Source: Castellaniella defragrans_A
GTDB taxonomy: Bacteria > Pseudomonadota > Gammaproteobacteria > Burkholderiales > Burkholderiaceae_B
Assembly (NCBI RefSeq): GCF_040394755.1
Contig: NZ_JBEBRQ010000007.1
DNA length: 64,000 nt
Direction: 5' to 3' (one strand)
The position numbers were made by a program, and so were the translations under genes. Positions 1-8,541 of the stretch are shown in pieces (the first letter of the stretch is position 1; the number at the start of each line of letters is the position of its first letter). Under the pieces are notes generated by a model, which saw nothing but the letters and a program-made list of their open reading frames with translations, had not been told where the DNA came from and searched no databases.

Positions 1-2
1 GG

Positions 3-302
3 GAAATCAATGAGGCATTCGCCGCCCAGGTGCTCGCCTGTCTGGCCGCCTGGCGGGATGATGCCTGGTGTCAGGAGCATCTCGGCCAGCCGGCCCTGGG
101 CGCTCTGGACCCGGCGCGTCTGAACGTGGACGGCGGCGCGATCGCGTTGGGGCATCCCGTGGGCGCATCCGGCGCGCGCATCGTCCTGCACTTGTTGCAG
201 GCTCTGCGCGCCCGTGGTTTGCGGCGCGGCATGGCGGCCATCTGCATCGGCGGCGGGCAGGGCGGGGCAATGCTGGTCGAAACATGCGAAGGGGGTGCCT
301 GA
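3..302 (+). CDS. Acetyl-CoA acyltransferase (thiolase), 3' end only
   Basis: This is the C-terminal part of a thiolase whose start lies before the window. The open frame runs in from the left edge and begins EINEAFAAQVLA, the NEAF motif of thiolases. It then shows GGAIALGHPVGASGAR, which carries the catalytic histidine, and CIGGGQGGA, which carries the second active-site cysteine. Thiolases cleave 3-ketoacyl-CoA to acetyl-CoA and a shortened acyl-CoA in the cytoplasm. The hydratase/dehydrogenase gene starts two bases after its stop, so the pair forms a FadA/FadB-like unit in one operon. The N-terminal cysteine loop cannot be seen, so substrate length class is unknown. Confidence 0.93.
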   Translation, partial: EINEAFAAQVLACLAAWRDDAWCQEHLGQPALGALDPARLNVDGGAIALGHPVGASGARIVLHLLQALRARGLRRGMAAICIGGGQGGAMLVETCEGGA

Positions 303-304
303 CC

Positions 305-2440
305 ATGGCCGATACATTCGAATCGCTTGGTCTGGCGAACTTCCGTTGCGAGTTCGATGAACAAGGCATTGCCTGGCTGACGCTGGACTGTCCCGACAGC
401 CCGGTCAATCGCATGACGGCGCAGGTCATGCGCGAGCTGGGGCTGGCGCTGGACTGGTTCGGGCGTTCGCCGCCGGCCGGTCTGGTCGTGCAATCGGGCA
501 AGGACGCGGGCTTCATCGCCGGCGCCGACATCGACGAGTTCGCCGGGCTGGATACCCGCGACAAGGCGCTGGAACTGGTGGCGCGCGGCTGGAACCTCTA
601 CAACCGGTTGGCGGGCCTGGGTTTCCCGACCTTGGCGCTGATTCGCGGGCACTGTCTGGGCGGCGGGCTCGAGCTCGCGCTGGCCTGCCGCTACCGTCTG
701 GCGGTGGACCTGCCGGGCACATCGCTGGCCGTCCCGGAAGTCATGCTGGGGATTTTCCCCGGCTGGGGTGGCATGCTGCGCCTGCCGCGCGTGATCGGCG
801 CTCCCGCCGCGCTCGACATGATGCTGACGGGCCGGCCGCAGGACGCCCGCAAGGCAGCCCGCCTGGGGCTGGTGGACGGAATCGTCGCCCCACGACTGAT
901 GCATCGGGCCGCAGCCATGATGGTGTTGAGCGGGCGCAAACCGCGGCGTGCAAGTGGATTGCCGGGGCTGCTCGATGCGCCGCCGTTGCGCCCCCTCGCT
1001 GCCTGGCAGGCGCGCAAGAAACTGGATAAACGCGATCCCGGCCAGCATTACCCCGCGCCGCGCGCCATACTGGATGTATGGGCCCGGCACGCCGGTAACG
1101 CGCTCGAGGCGCCGGCGCTGATCGATACGATCGTGCGTTCCGATACGGCGCGCAATCTGCTGCGGGTCTTCCGCCTGCAGGAACGCCTCAAGGCGTTCGG
1201 GCGCAAAGGCCCCGGAATCGAGCCGGTGCGCCACGTTCATGTCATTGGCGCAGGTGTCATGGGCGGGGATATCGCGGCCTGGTGCGCGCTCAAGGGCATG
1301 ACGGTCACTTTGCAGGATCAGGACCGCGAACGCATCGCCGCCGCCCAAGGCCGCGCTGGCAAGCTGTTTGCGCGCAAGAAAAAAGACCCGCGCCAAGCGC
1401 GTGCGGCGTTCGACCGTCTGGTGCCCGACCTGGCGGGTGACGGCATCCGCCATGCCGATGTCGTCATCGAGGCCATCACCGAAAATCTCGACGCCAAGCG
1501 CGCGCTCTACCGGCAGGTCGAGCCCCGCCTGAAGCCTGGGGCCATCCTGGCGACCAACACGTCCAGCCTGTCTCTCGAAGACCTGCGGGCGGAACTCGCC
1601 TGGCCCGGGCGTTTCGTGGGTCTGCACTTTTTCAACCCGGTCGCCCGCATGCCGCTGGTCGAGGTGGTCGAGGCATCCGGCACGGATGCGGAGATCCGCG
1701 GCAGAGCCCATGCCTTCGTGACGGACATCGGCAAGCTGCCGCTGCCTGTGCAGAGCATGCCGGGCTTTCTGGTCAATGCCGTGCTGGCGCCCTATATGCT
1801 CGAAGCCATGCGTTGCGTGGACGAAGGCGTGCAGGCTGAGGCCATCGATGCCGCCATGGTCGCATTCGGCATGCCCATGGGGCCTATCGAGCTGATCGAT
1901 ACGGTGGGGCTGGACATCGCCCGCGATGCGGGCCGGCAGTTGACCGGCAGCGCCGCCATGCCGGCCTGCCTGCAGGTTCGCCTGGATCGTGGGGATCTGG
2001 GGCGCAAGAGTGGCCGGGGGTTCTATCCCTGGCAAGCGGGCCGGGCGATCAAGCGCAAGCCAGGCATTGCGCCGGCCGGCCTGGCGCAGCGCCTGATCGC
2101 GCCGCTCATTGCAAAGACCCGCGAACAACTCGCCAAGGGTGTGGTCGCCGATGGCGATCTGGCCGATGCTGGCGTGATCTTCGGCACGGGATTCGCGCCT
2201 TTCACGGGCGGGCCGCTGCACTATGCGGCCTCCCGCGAGGGCGCGGGCCGTCAGCCGGATACAGCGTCCGCGCGCACAACAGTTTCCGGCGTTCAAGCCG
2301 ATCCTGCCGGTTCGTCCGGCGCAAGCAGTACGACGGCTGCCGGTCCGGTATCCGGCGCAAACTCACTGGGCGATACAGGCGGGCCGCAAGAACCCGCAAG
2401 TTCCCCACGCAAAGATTCAACTGGAGGAGATGACTCATGA
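305..2440 (+). CDS. fadB: FadB-type enoyl-CoA hydratase / 3-hydroxyacyl-CoA dehydrogenase
   Basis: Bifunctional beta-oxidation enzyme of about 711 residues. The hydratase (crotonase) domain comes first: GFIAGADIDEF forms the oxyanion region, and E123 and E145 sit where the two catalytic glutamates of FadB lie. The NAD-binding GAGVMG motif follows at 315-320, then the dehydrogenase region with LHFFNPVARMPLVEVV. This hydratase-first order is that of FadB/FadJ. The ATG was chosen because it follows the thiolase stop by two bases and starts the conserved part. The catalytic homology ends near residue 640 (GGPLHYA); the last 70 or so residues are a low-complexity Ser/Gly/Thr/Ala/Pro tail that runs into the next gene. 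Its stop overlaps the next ATG (ATGA), suggesting translational coupling. Confidence 0.93.
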   Translation: MADTFESLGLANFRCEFDEQGIAWLTLDCPDSPVNRMTAQVMRELGLALDWFGRSPPAGLVVQSGKDAGFIAGADIDEFAGLDTRDKALELVARGWNLYNRLAGLGFPTLALIRGHCLGGGLELALACRYRLAVDLPGTSLAVPEVMLGIFPGWGGMLRLPRVIGAPAALDMMLTGRPQDARKAARLGLVDGIVAPRLMHRAAAMMVLSGRKPRRASGLPGLLDAPPLRPLAAWQARKKLDKRDPGQHYPAPRAILDVWARHAGNALEAPALIDTIVRSDTARNLLRVFRLQERLKAFGRKGPGIEPVRHVHVIGAGVMGGDIAAWCALKGMTVTLQDQDRERIAAAQGRAGKLFARKKKDPRQARAAFDRLVPDLAGDGIRHADVVIEAITENLDAKRALYRQVEPRLKPGAILATNTSSLSLEDLRAELAWPGRFVGLHFFNPVARMPLVEVVEASGTDAEIRGRAHAFVTDIGKLPLPVQSMPGFLVNAVLAPYMLEAMRCVDEGVQAEAIDAAMVAFGMPMGPIELIDTVGLDIARDAGRQLTGSAAMPACLQVRLDRGDLGRKSGRGFYPWQAGRAIKRKPGIAPAGLAQRLIAPLIAKTREQLAKGVVADGDLADAGVIFGTGFAPFTGGPLHYAASREGAGRQPDTASARTTVSGVQADPAGSSGASSTTAAGPVSGANSLGDTGGPQEPASSPRKDSTGGDDS

Positions 2441-3759
2441 AATCAGTACAATCGTTACGCATCGTTTCCGCCCTGGTGCTGGGGCTGGGGGCCGCGGGGG
2501 CAGCCCACTCGGCTGGTTTTCAGCTGCTGGAGCAGAATGCCAGCGGTCTTGGAAATGCCTATGCCGGTTCTGCGGCCGTGGCCGAGAACGCAAGCACCAT
2601 TTTCTACAATCCGGCCGGCATGACCAAGCTCGAGGGGATCAATCTCTCGGGCGGTTTCAATGCCATTACGCCGTCGTTCAAGTTCAGTGAGGGTAGCAGT
2701 ACCAGTCCGACGCATGTAGGAGGGAATCCCGTACCGTCCTTCATGCAGCCAACATTGGGAACAGACAATGGCGGCGATGCCGGTTCGACTGCCCTGGTTC
2801 CCAATCTGTATGCCTCCTGGCAGATCAATGATCGCTGGTTCGCGGGTCTGGGTATCGGCGTGCCTTTCGGCCTGGCGACGGAATACAGCGACAGCTGGAT
2901 CGGGCGCTATCACTCGCGCAAATTCGAGATCCAGAGCATCAATGTCAATCCCTCTGTCGCCTACAAGCTGACCGATCAACTGTCGATCGGCGCGGGTCTG
3001 AATTGGATGTATCTGGATGCTGAATACCAGCGTGCCGTACCGATGGCTGGCGTTACGCCTGTCGGGCCCATGGTGTTTCCAGATGCCACAGCAAAAGCCA
3101 CCCTGAGTGGCGATGGCTGGGGCTGGAACATCGGCCTGCTTTATGACATCACTCCCGATACCCGGGTAGGGCTGTCGTATCGCTCCACTGTCAAGATCAA
3201 TGCCGACGGCCATACCAAGGTGAGCGGTACGCCAGGAGGGGCTAACGATGCGCGTGTCGTCGCAGACACATCCGTCAAGCTGCCGGACACCGCCATACTG
3301 AGCCTGTCGCACAACATCAACCCACAATGGCAAGTGCTGGCGGATGTATCGTGGACGGGTTGGAGCAGTCTGCGGACGCTGGACATCAATAATGCCCCAG
3401 GCCTGCCTTCGGACAGCCTGACACTCAGGTTCCGTGATACCTGGCGCGTCGCGTTGGGCGCGAATTACCACTTCACCCCCCAATGGACGTTCAAGGCGGG
3501 CGTGGCCTGGGATCAGACGCCGATCCGGAACGAAACCTACCGCCTGACCTCGCTGCCCGACAATGACCGCATCTGGGCCTCCATCGGCGCACAGTACAAC
3601 TTCAGCAAGCATGGTTCGGTCGACATCGGCTATGCGCACCTTTTCGTGAAGGACACGACGATCAACAACACAACCGATGCAGACAACAAGGGTGTTGTGT
3701 ACGGCTCGTATGACTCCAGTGCCGACATCTTTGGCGTGCAGGTTTCATACCGGTTCTGA
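2437..3759 (+). CDS. fadL: FadL/OmpP1-family outer membrane long-chain fatty acid transporter
   Basis: A 440-residue protein close in length to E. coli FadL. It starts with a cleavable signal peptide (Lys, hydrophobic core, cleavage near AAHSA). The mature start AGFQLLEQNASGLGNAYAG and the later NASTIFYNPAGM are the hallmark N-terminal hatch sequences of this family. The rest alternates short amphipathic strands and ends in SYRF, a typical terminal beta-strand with aromatic last residue for outer membrane insertion. The family moves hydrophobic compounds, chiefly long-chain fatty acids, through the outer membrane; some members take up aromatic hydrocarbons. A GGAGGA ribosome-binding site precedes the ATG, which overlaps the stop of the FadB-type gene. 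Neighbouring fadD and beta-oxidation genes support fatty acid as the substrate. Confidence 0.93.
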   Translation: MKSVQSLRIVSALVLGLGAAGAAHSAGFQLLEQNASGLGNAYAGSAAVAENASTIFYNPAGMTKLEGINLSGGFNAITPSFKFSEGSSTSPTHVGGNPVPSFMQPTLGTDNGGDAGSTALVPNLYASWQINDRWFAGLGIGVPFGLATEYSDSWIGRYHSRKFEIQSINVNPSVAYKLTDQLSIGAGLNWMYLDAEYQRAVPMAGVTPVGPMVFPDATAKATLSGDGWGWNIGLLYDITPDTRVGLSYRSTVKINADGHTKVSGTPGGANDARVVADTSVKLPDTAILSLSHNINPQWQVLADVSWTGWSSLRTLDINNAPGLPSDSLTLRFRDTWRVALGANYHFTPQWTFKAGVAWDQTPIRNETYRLTSLPDNDRIWASIGAQYNFSKHGSVDIGYAHLFVKDTTINNTTDADNKGVVYGSYDSSADIFGVQVSYRF

Positions 3760-3775
3760 TCCCTGGTTTTTCGCA

Positions 3776-4276
3776 ATGGAGTTGTCCGCACTCAAGCGTA
3801 TCCCGCGGCGCTGGCGCGCCCGGGCCGTGCGCCTGGGGTTCAACATGCACCCGGCCTTCCGTTCCTCGGGAGGACGGGTGCTGCATGTCTCGCCCGATCT
3901 CTCGCAGATTCGCGTGCGCCTGGGTTTCTCTCGGCGCACCCGCAATCTGGTGGGTTCGCTGTACGGCGGATCGCTGTTCGCAGTGACCGATGGCGTGCAT
4001 GTGTTCATGTTGCTGATGCGTCTCGAACGCGACGTCATCGTGTGGGACAAATCCGCGGAAATCCGTTTTCGCAAGCCGGCCTACAGAACGTTGTATGCCG
4101 ATTTTCATATTTCCCAGGATGATGTCCGTGACATTCGCAGCGATCTCGATCGCGAGCATGAAACCTTGCGTCGCTACACCATTGAACTCAAAGACCGGGA
4201 GGGTGCCGTGTACACCGTAGTCGAGCGCGTGGTATATATCGCCGATAAGGCGTACTACAAGACGAGAAAGGAATGA
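3776..4276 (+). CDS. DUF4442 / YiiD-type hotdog thioesterase-like protein
   Basis: A 166-residue cytoplasmic protein resembling the DUF4442 hotdog-fold family, related to acyl-CoA thioesterases. The central stretch NLVGSLYGGSLFAVTDGVH fits the hotdog helix and its substrate pocket. Later strands WDKSAEIRFRKPA and YTVVERVVYIADKAYY fit the sheet. The frame is open further upstream but that part overlaps the end of fadL, so the ATG just after fadL was chosen. It lies between an outer membrane fatty-acid transporter and fadD. A role in hydrolysing or binding acyl-CoA fits, but no enzymatic activity can be read from the sequence alone. Confidence 0.82.
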   Translation: MELSALKRIPRRWRARAVRLGFNMHPAFRSSGGRVLHVSPDLSQIRVRLGFSRRTRNLVGSLYGGSLFAVTDGVHVFMLLMRLERDVIVWDKSAEIRFRKPAYRTLYADFHISQDDVRDIRSDLDREHETLRRYTIELKDREGAVYTVVERVVYIADKAYYKTRKE

Positions 4277-4280
4277 AAGT

Positions 4281-5978
4281 ATGGAACGCACTTGGCTGAA
4301 TCATTATCCGCCGGGGGTTCCGGCAGACATTACCGACGAGGCTGCGCGCTACGATTCGCTGGCCGCCCTGGTCGAGGAAAGTTGCGGCAAGTATGCCGGC
4401 CGGCCAGCCTTTCACAGCATGGGGGCCGACCTGAGCTACGCGCAGCTCGAGGAAAGCTCGCGCCATTTTGCCGCCTGGCTGCAGGCGCGCGGCATCAAAA
4501 AGGGCGATCGTGTCGCGCTCATGATGCCCAATCTGCTGCAATATCCGGTCTGCCTGTTCGGCACGCTGCGCGCGGGCGCCGTCGTCATCAATACGAATCC
4601 GCTGTATACGCCGGCGGAATTGAATCATCAGTTGCGCGACTCGGGCGCGCGCGCCATCGTCATCGCCGAAAATTTCGCCTATACGCTGCAAGACGCGTTG
4701 CAGGGCACGAGCATAGACACCATCATCACGACCGCGATCGGCGACATGCTGGGCGGCGTCAAGGGCTGGGTCACCAATCTGGTGGTGCGTCACGTGAAAA
4801 AAATGGTGCCGCCCTACAACCTGCCGAATGCCTTGCGCCTGCCGCAGGTGCTGGCCGCCGGCGCCCGGGCCACTTATACCCGTCCGCCCCTGAGCCACGA
4901 CGATATTGCACTGTTGCAGTACACCGGGGGCACGACCGGCGTGGCCAAGGGCGCCATCCTGACGCATGGCAATATGGTCTCCAACGTCAGCCAGGCCCTC
5001 GCATGGGTGCGGCCTTACCTGACCCACGAGCATCAATGCATCGTCACCGCGCTGCCGCTCTATCACATCTTTGCGCTGACGGCGAACTGCCTGACTTTCA
5101 TGGCGCTGGGCGCCAGCAACCTGCTCATCGTCAATCCGCGCGACATCCCGGATATGGTCAAGAGCATGGGCAAGTACCGCTTCACGGCGATCACCGGCGT
5201 CAATACGCTTTTCAATGCGCTGCTGTTGAACCCCGATTTCGCGAAGCTGGACTTTTCCTCGCTGAGGCTGACACTGGGCGGCGGAATGGCGGTGCAGGAC
5301 GTCATCGCCAAGCGCTGGCTGGAATGCACGGGCAAGCCCCTGGCGCAGGCCTATGGCCTGACCGAGACCTCGCCGGCGGTGACCATCAATCCCCTCGATA
5401 AGGTCGAGTTCACGGGTTCCATTGGCCAGCCCGTGCCATCCACGGATGTTGCGATCCGCGATGATGACGGGGTCGACTTGCCCCAGGGCGAAACCGGCGA
5501 GATCTGCGTGCGCGGTCCGCAGGTCACCCCGGGCTACTGGCAGCGTCCCGATGAAACCGCAAAGGTCTTCGACAAGGATGGGTTCCTGCATACCGGCGAT
5601 ATCGGTTATATCGACGCGCAAGGATTTGTCTTCCTGCTCGATCGCAAGAAAGACATGATCAATGTCTCGGGTTTCAACGTCTATCCCAACGAGATCGAGG
5701 CGGTTGCCGCGGAGCATCCGGGCGTGAAGGAGGCCGCCGCCATCGGCATCCCCAACGAGCACTCGGGCGAGGTCGCCAAGCTGTTCGTGATCCGCAAGGA
5801 TCCCGACCTGACCGAGGAGGCCCTGAAAGAATACCTGCGCACCAAACTCACGCGCTACAAGGTGCCCAAGCTCATCGAATTCCGCGAGGATCTGCCGCGC
5901 AGCAATATCGGCAAGGTGCTGCGGCGCAAGCTGAAAGAGGATGACGGCAGCGGCCAGCCATCAGGCGGCAACCCGTAA
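4281..5978 (+). CDS. fadD: Long-chain fatty acid-CoA ligase
   Basis: A 565-residue member of the ANL superfamily, very close to E. coli FadD in length and sequence (start WLNHYPPGVPADI, then KKGDRVALMMPNLLQYPV). It activates long-chain fatty acids with ATP to acyl-AMP and then acyl-CoA at the inner membrane, pulling imported fatty acids into the cell. The P-loop YTGGTTGVAKGA starts at residue 214. The A5 motif YGLTETSPAV, the hinge region DRKKDMINVSGFNVYPNEIE and the C-terminal lysine region SNIGKVLRRKL are all present. It follows fadL and the thioesterase-like gene by a few bases and is followed directly by the chalcone-isomerase-like gene, so all are probably one transcript. Confidence 0.96.
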   Translation: MERTWLNHYPPGVPADITDEAARYDSLAALVEESCGKYAGRPAFHSMGADLSYAQLEESSRHFAAWLQARGIKKGDRVALMMPNLLQYPVCLFGTLRAGAVVINTNPLYTPAELNHQLRDSGARAIVIAENFAYTLQDALQGTSIDTIITTAIGDMLGGVKGWVTNLVVRHVKKMVPPYNLPNALRLPQVLAAGARATYTRPPLSHDDIALLQYTGGTTGVAKGAILTHGNMVSNVSQALAWVRPYLTHEHQCIVTALPLYHIFALTANCLTFMALGASNLLIVNPRDIPDMVKSMGKYRFTAITGVNTLFNALLLNPDFAKLDFSSLRLTLGGGMAVQDVIAKRWLECTGKPLAQAYGLTETSPAVTINPLDKVEFTGSIGQPVPSTDVAIRDDDGVDLPQGETGEICVRGPQVTPGYWQRPDETAKVFDKDGFLHTGDIGYIDAQGFVFLLDRKKDMINVSGFNVYPNEIEAVAAEHPGVKEAAAIGIPNEHSGEVAKLFVIRKDPDLTEEALKEYLRTKLTRYKVPKLIEFREDLPRSNIGKVLRRKLKEDDGSGQPSGGNP

Positions 5979-5988
5979 AGGAGCGATC

Positions 5989-6678
5989 ATGGATGGGATG
6001 AAACACAGGATGGGATGTCGTTACGGCAAGCGCCATGCGCGCAGCCTGGCACTGATGCTGGGCCTTGCGGGCCTGCTCGGGGGCGGCGGCAGTCATGCGG
6101 CCGGCTGGTCTGGCTTCGATGTGATTGCCCGGCATGTGCTGGCGGCTGCCGATGCCGCCGGGGCGCCGGCCATGGAAATCGCGGGTGTGCCCATCGCCGG
6201 CCAGCGTGACGTGCAGGGTCACACCCTGGTGCTCAATGGCGCGGGCCTGCGCAAACGATTCGTCTTCGATGTCTATGTTGCCGCCCTGTATGTCGGGCAG
6301 AAAACCCAGGATGCAGGCGCGTTGATACGCAGCGACCAGTTGCGCCGGATGACGCTCACGCTATTGCGCGATATCGACAGCAAGACACTGGCCGACGCGC
6401 TCAACGAGGGGCTGCGTGACAACACCAGCGCCGAGGAGCTCGCCGGCTTGCAGCCGTCCATCGACGCCTTCATGGACATCATGAACAAAGGCGGCGAGGG
6501 CCGCACAGGCGACGTCATCGATCTCGATATGGACGCCTCGGGCGTGTCGGTTTCATTCCAGGGCACCGTCCTGGGAACCGTACAGGACCCGCGCTTCGGC
6601 TCTGCGCTGCTGCGCGTCTGGCTGGGCGAGAAACCCGCGCAGAGTTCGCTCAGGAAGGCCTTGCTCGGACAAGAATGA
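5989..6678 (+). CDS. Exported chalcone isomerase-like protein
   Basis: A 229-residue protein with a basic N terminus and hydrophobic segment (LALMLGLAGLLGG) ending near SHAAG, consistent with export to the periplasm. The rest matches the bacterial chalcone isomerase-like family: VLNGAGLRKRFVFDVYVAALYVG, then LRRMTLTLLRDIDSK and WLGEKPAQSSLRKALLG. Plant CHI-fold relatives include fatty-acid-binding proteins; the bacterial family has no settled role. The start was chosen for its AAAGGAG ribosome-binding site; an earlier in-frame ATG lies inside fadD. Its place at the end of a fatty-acid uptake and activation operon suggests lipid binding, which is inference only. Confidence 0.85.
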   Translation: MDGMKHRMGCRYGKRHARSLALMLGLAGLLGGGGSHAAGWSGFDVIARHVLAAADAAGAPAMEIAGVPIAGQRDVQGHTLVLNGAGLRKRFVFDVYVAALYVGQKTQDAGALIRSDQLRRMTLTLLRDIDSKTLADALNEGLRDNTSAEELAGLQPSIDAFMDIMNKGGEGRTGDVIDLDMDASGVSVSFQGTVLGTVQDPRFGSALLRVWLGEKPAQSSLRKALLGQE

Positions 6679-6700
6679 CCGGTCCGCCGGCTGCGTGAAA

Positions 6701-6731
6701 AAAGGGGACGCTGTTTGAATGCGTCCCCTTT
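6701..6731. terminator. Bidirectional intrinsic terminator
   Basis: An 11-base perfect inverted repeat (AAAGGGGACGC / GCGTCCCCTTT) with a 9-base loop, A-rich on the left and ending in T on the right. It lies between two converging operons, the fatty-acid uptake cluster and the acyl-CoA dehydrogenase operon, and can serve both. Confidence 0.8.
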
Positions 6732-6741
6732 GTGCGCGTCG

Positions 6742-8532
6742 TCAGAACAATGCGTCGTCGAAGTCCAGCATGGAACCGCCGCCCGCGAGGATGGCCGACA
6801 GGCGCGCGCCGCTTTCCGGCAACAGGCGGTCAAAGAAAAACCGCGCGGTCGCCACCTTGGCGCGATAGAAACCGCCGGCGTCATCCGGTGTGCCCGCCTT
6901 GGGCAGGGCGATGACGGCCATGCGGCCCCACATGTAGCCCAGCGCGACCAGGCTGAACAGGCGCAGGTAGTCGGTGGATGCCGCGGCGGCTTCCTCGGGC
7001 CGCGCCAGACCGGCCTGCATGATGTGGATGGTGGCCTGCTGCAAGCGGCCGAAAGCCTTGCCCAGGCGGGCGGCGAAAGGCCCCAGCTGCGCATCGCTGG
7101 CATGTTGCTCGACGAATTCCGAGACCGGATGGAAAAACTGGCGCAGCAGGCGTCCGCCGTGGGCGGGCAGTTTGCGGCCCACCAGATCCAGAGCCTGCAC
7201 GCCGTTGGTGCCTTCGTAGATCAGCGTGATGCGCGCATCGCGCATCAGTTGCTCCATGCCATTTTCGCGGATGTAGCCGTGCCCGCCAAAGATCTGCATG
7301 CCGAGGTTGGCGCACTCCAGCCCCATGTCCGTGAAGCTCGCCTTCAGCACGGGCGTGAGCAGCGCGACGAGGTCCTCGGCGTCCTGGCGCACCTTGGGGT
7401 CCTGATGATGGGCGCTGACGTCCAGCGCCTGCGATACCCAGGCGCCCAATGCGCGGGAGCCCTCGATATTGGCCCGCATCGTCAGCAGCATGCGGCGCAC
7501 GTCGGGGTGCACGAGCAGGGGGTCGGCCGGTTTGTCCGGGCATTTTGGGCCGGAGAGCGCGCGGCCTTGCAGGCGTTCGCGCGCATAGGCGACCGCGCCC
7601 TGGTAGGCGGCTTCGGCCACGCCCAATCCCTGAATGGCGACGCCCTGGCGCGCGGTGTTCATCATGGTGAACATGGCGCGCATGCCTTTGTTGGGCTCGC
7701 CCACCAGCCAGCCCAGGGCGCCGTCGAAGTTCATGACGCAGGTCGCTGACGCATTGATGCCCATCTTGTGCTCGATGGAGCCGCAATGCACGGTGTTGCG
7801 CTCGCCCAGGCTGCCGTCGGGCTGGACCAGGAATTTGGGAACGACGAACAGGCTGATGCCCTTGATGCCCGCCGGCGCGCCTTCGATCCGGGCGAGCACC
7901 AGATGGATGTTGTTTTCGGTCAGGTCGTGTTCGCCCGACGAAATGAACATCTTGGTGCCCGTGATGCGATAGGCGCCGTCGGCCTGGGGCAGCGCCTTGG
8001 TGCGCACCAGTCCCAGGTCGGTGCCGCAATGCGGCTCGGTCAGGCACATGGTGCCGCCCCATTCGCCGCTGGCCATCTTGGGCAGGAAGATATCGCGCAG
8101 TTCCTGCGAGGCGTGAGCATTGAGCGCCTTGTATGCGCCATGCGTCAAGCCGGGGTACATACCGAAGGCGAGGTTGGCCGACGAGAGGATTTCCTCGATC
8201 ATCATCTGGATCGAGACCGGCATGTTCTGGCCGCCATGCTCGACGGCGCATGAGATGCTGGTCCAGCCGCCCTCGGCGAATTGCCGGTAGGCCTCTTTGA
8301 AGCCGGAGGGCGTGCGGACGGCGCCGTTGTCGAAGGTGCAGCCTTCGGCGTCGCCCGTCTGGTTCAACGGTTGGAGGACTTCGCTGGCGAACTTGCCAGC
8401 CTCGTCCAGGACCGGGTCGATGAGATCGGCCGTGATTTCTTCGAAGCCAGGCAACCGGGTCAGCGCGGCGCTATTGTGCAATTCATGCAGAACGAAGCGC
8501 ATGTCGCGCAACGGTGCGGTGTATTGAGGCAT
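6742..8532 (-). CDS. fadE: Acyl-CoA dehydrogenase (FadE-like, with C-terminal extension domain)
   Basis: A 596-residue FAD-dependent enzyme that makes the 2,3-double bond of acyl-CoA in the first step of beta-oxidation. MCLTEPHCGTDLG is the flavin/substrate region. DARITLIYEGTNGVQALDL carries the catalytic base, with the glutamate of IYEGT at residue 440. The length, beyond the usual 380 residues, and the C-terminal helical part fit the subfamily with an extra acyl-CoA dehydrogenase C-terminal domain. It is the last gene of a three-gene minus-strand operon after the thiolase and FadN-type genes, 9 bases downstream of the latter. This gene set matches the fadN-fadA-fadE module known from Bacillus subtilis. 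Confidence 0.94.
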   Translation of the reverse strand: MPQYTAPLRDMRFVLHELHNSAALTRLPGFEEITADLIDPVLDEAGKFASEVLQPLNQTGDAEGCTFDNGAVRTPSGFKEAYRQFAEGGWTSISCAVEHGGQNMPVSIQMMIEEILSSANLAFGMYPGLTHGAYKALNAHASQELRDIFLPKMASGEWGGTMCLTEPHCGTDLGLVRTKALPQADGAYRITGTKMFISSGEHDLTENNIHLVLARIEGAPAGIKGISLFVVPKFLVQPDGSLGERNTVHCGSIEHKMGINASATCVMNFDGALGWLVGEPNKGMRAMFTMMNTARQGVAIQGLGVAEAAYQGAVAYARERLQGRALSGPKCPDKPADPLLVHPDVRRMLLTMRANIEGSRALGAWVSQALDVSAHHQDPKVRQDAEDLVALLTPVLKASFTDMGLECANLGMQIFGGHGYIRENGMEQLMRDARITLIYEGTNGVQALDLVGRKLPAHGGRLLRQFFHPVSEFVEQHASDAQLGPFAARLGKAFGRLQQATIHIMQAGLARPEEAAAASTDYLRLFSLVALGYMWGRMAVIALPKAGTPDDAGGFYRAKVATARFFFDRLLPESGARLSAILAGGGSMLDFDDALF

Positions 8533-8541
8533 GGCGATTCC

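Noticed and set aside
4188..5762. A 524-codon minus-strand frame opposite fadD
   Set aside because: No family signature is seen, and fadD on the plus strand is unambiguous.
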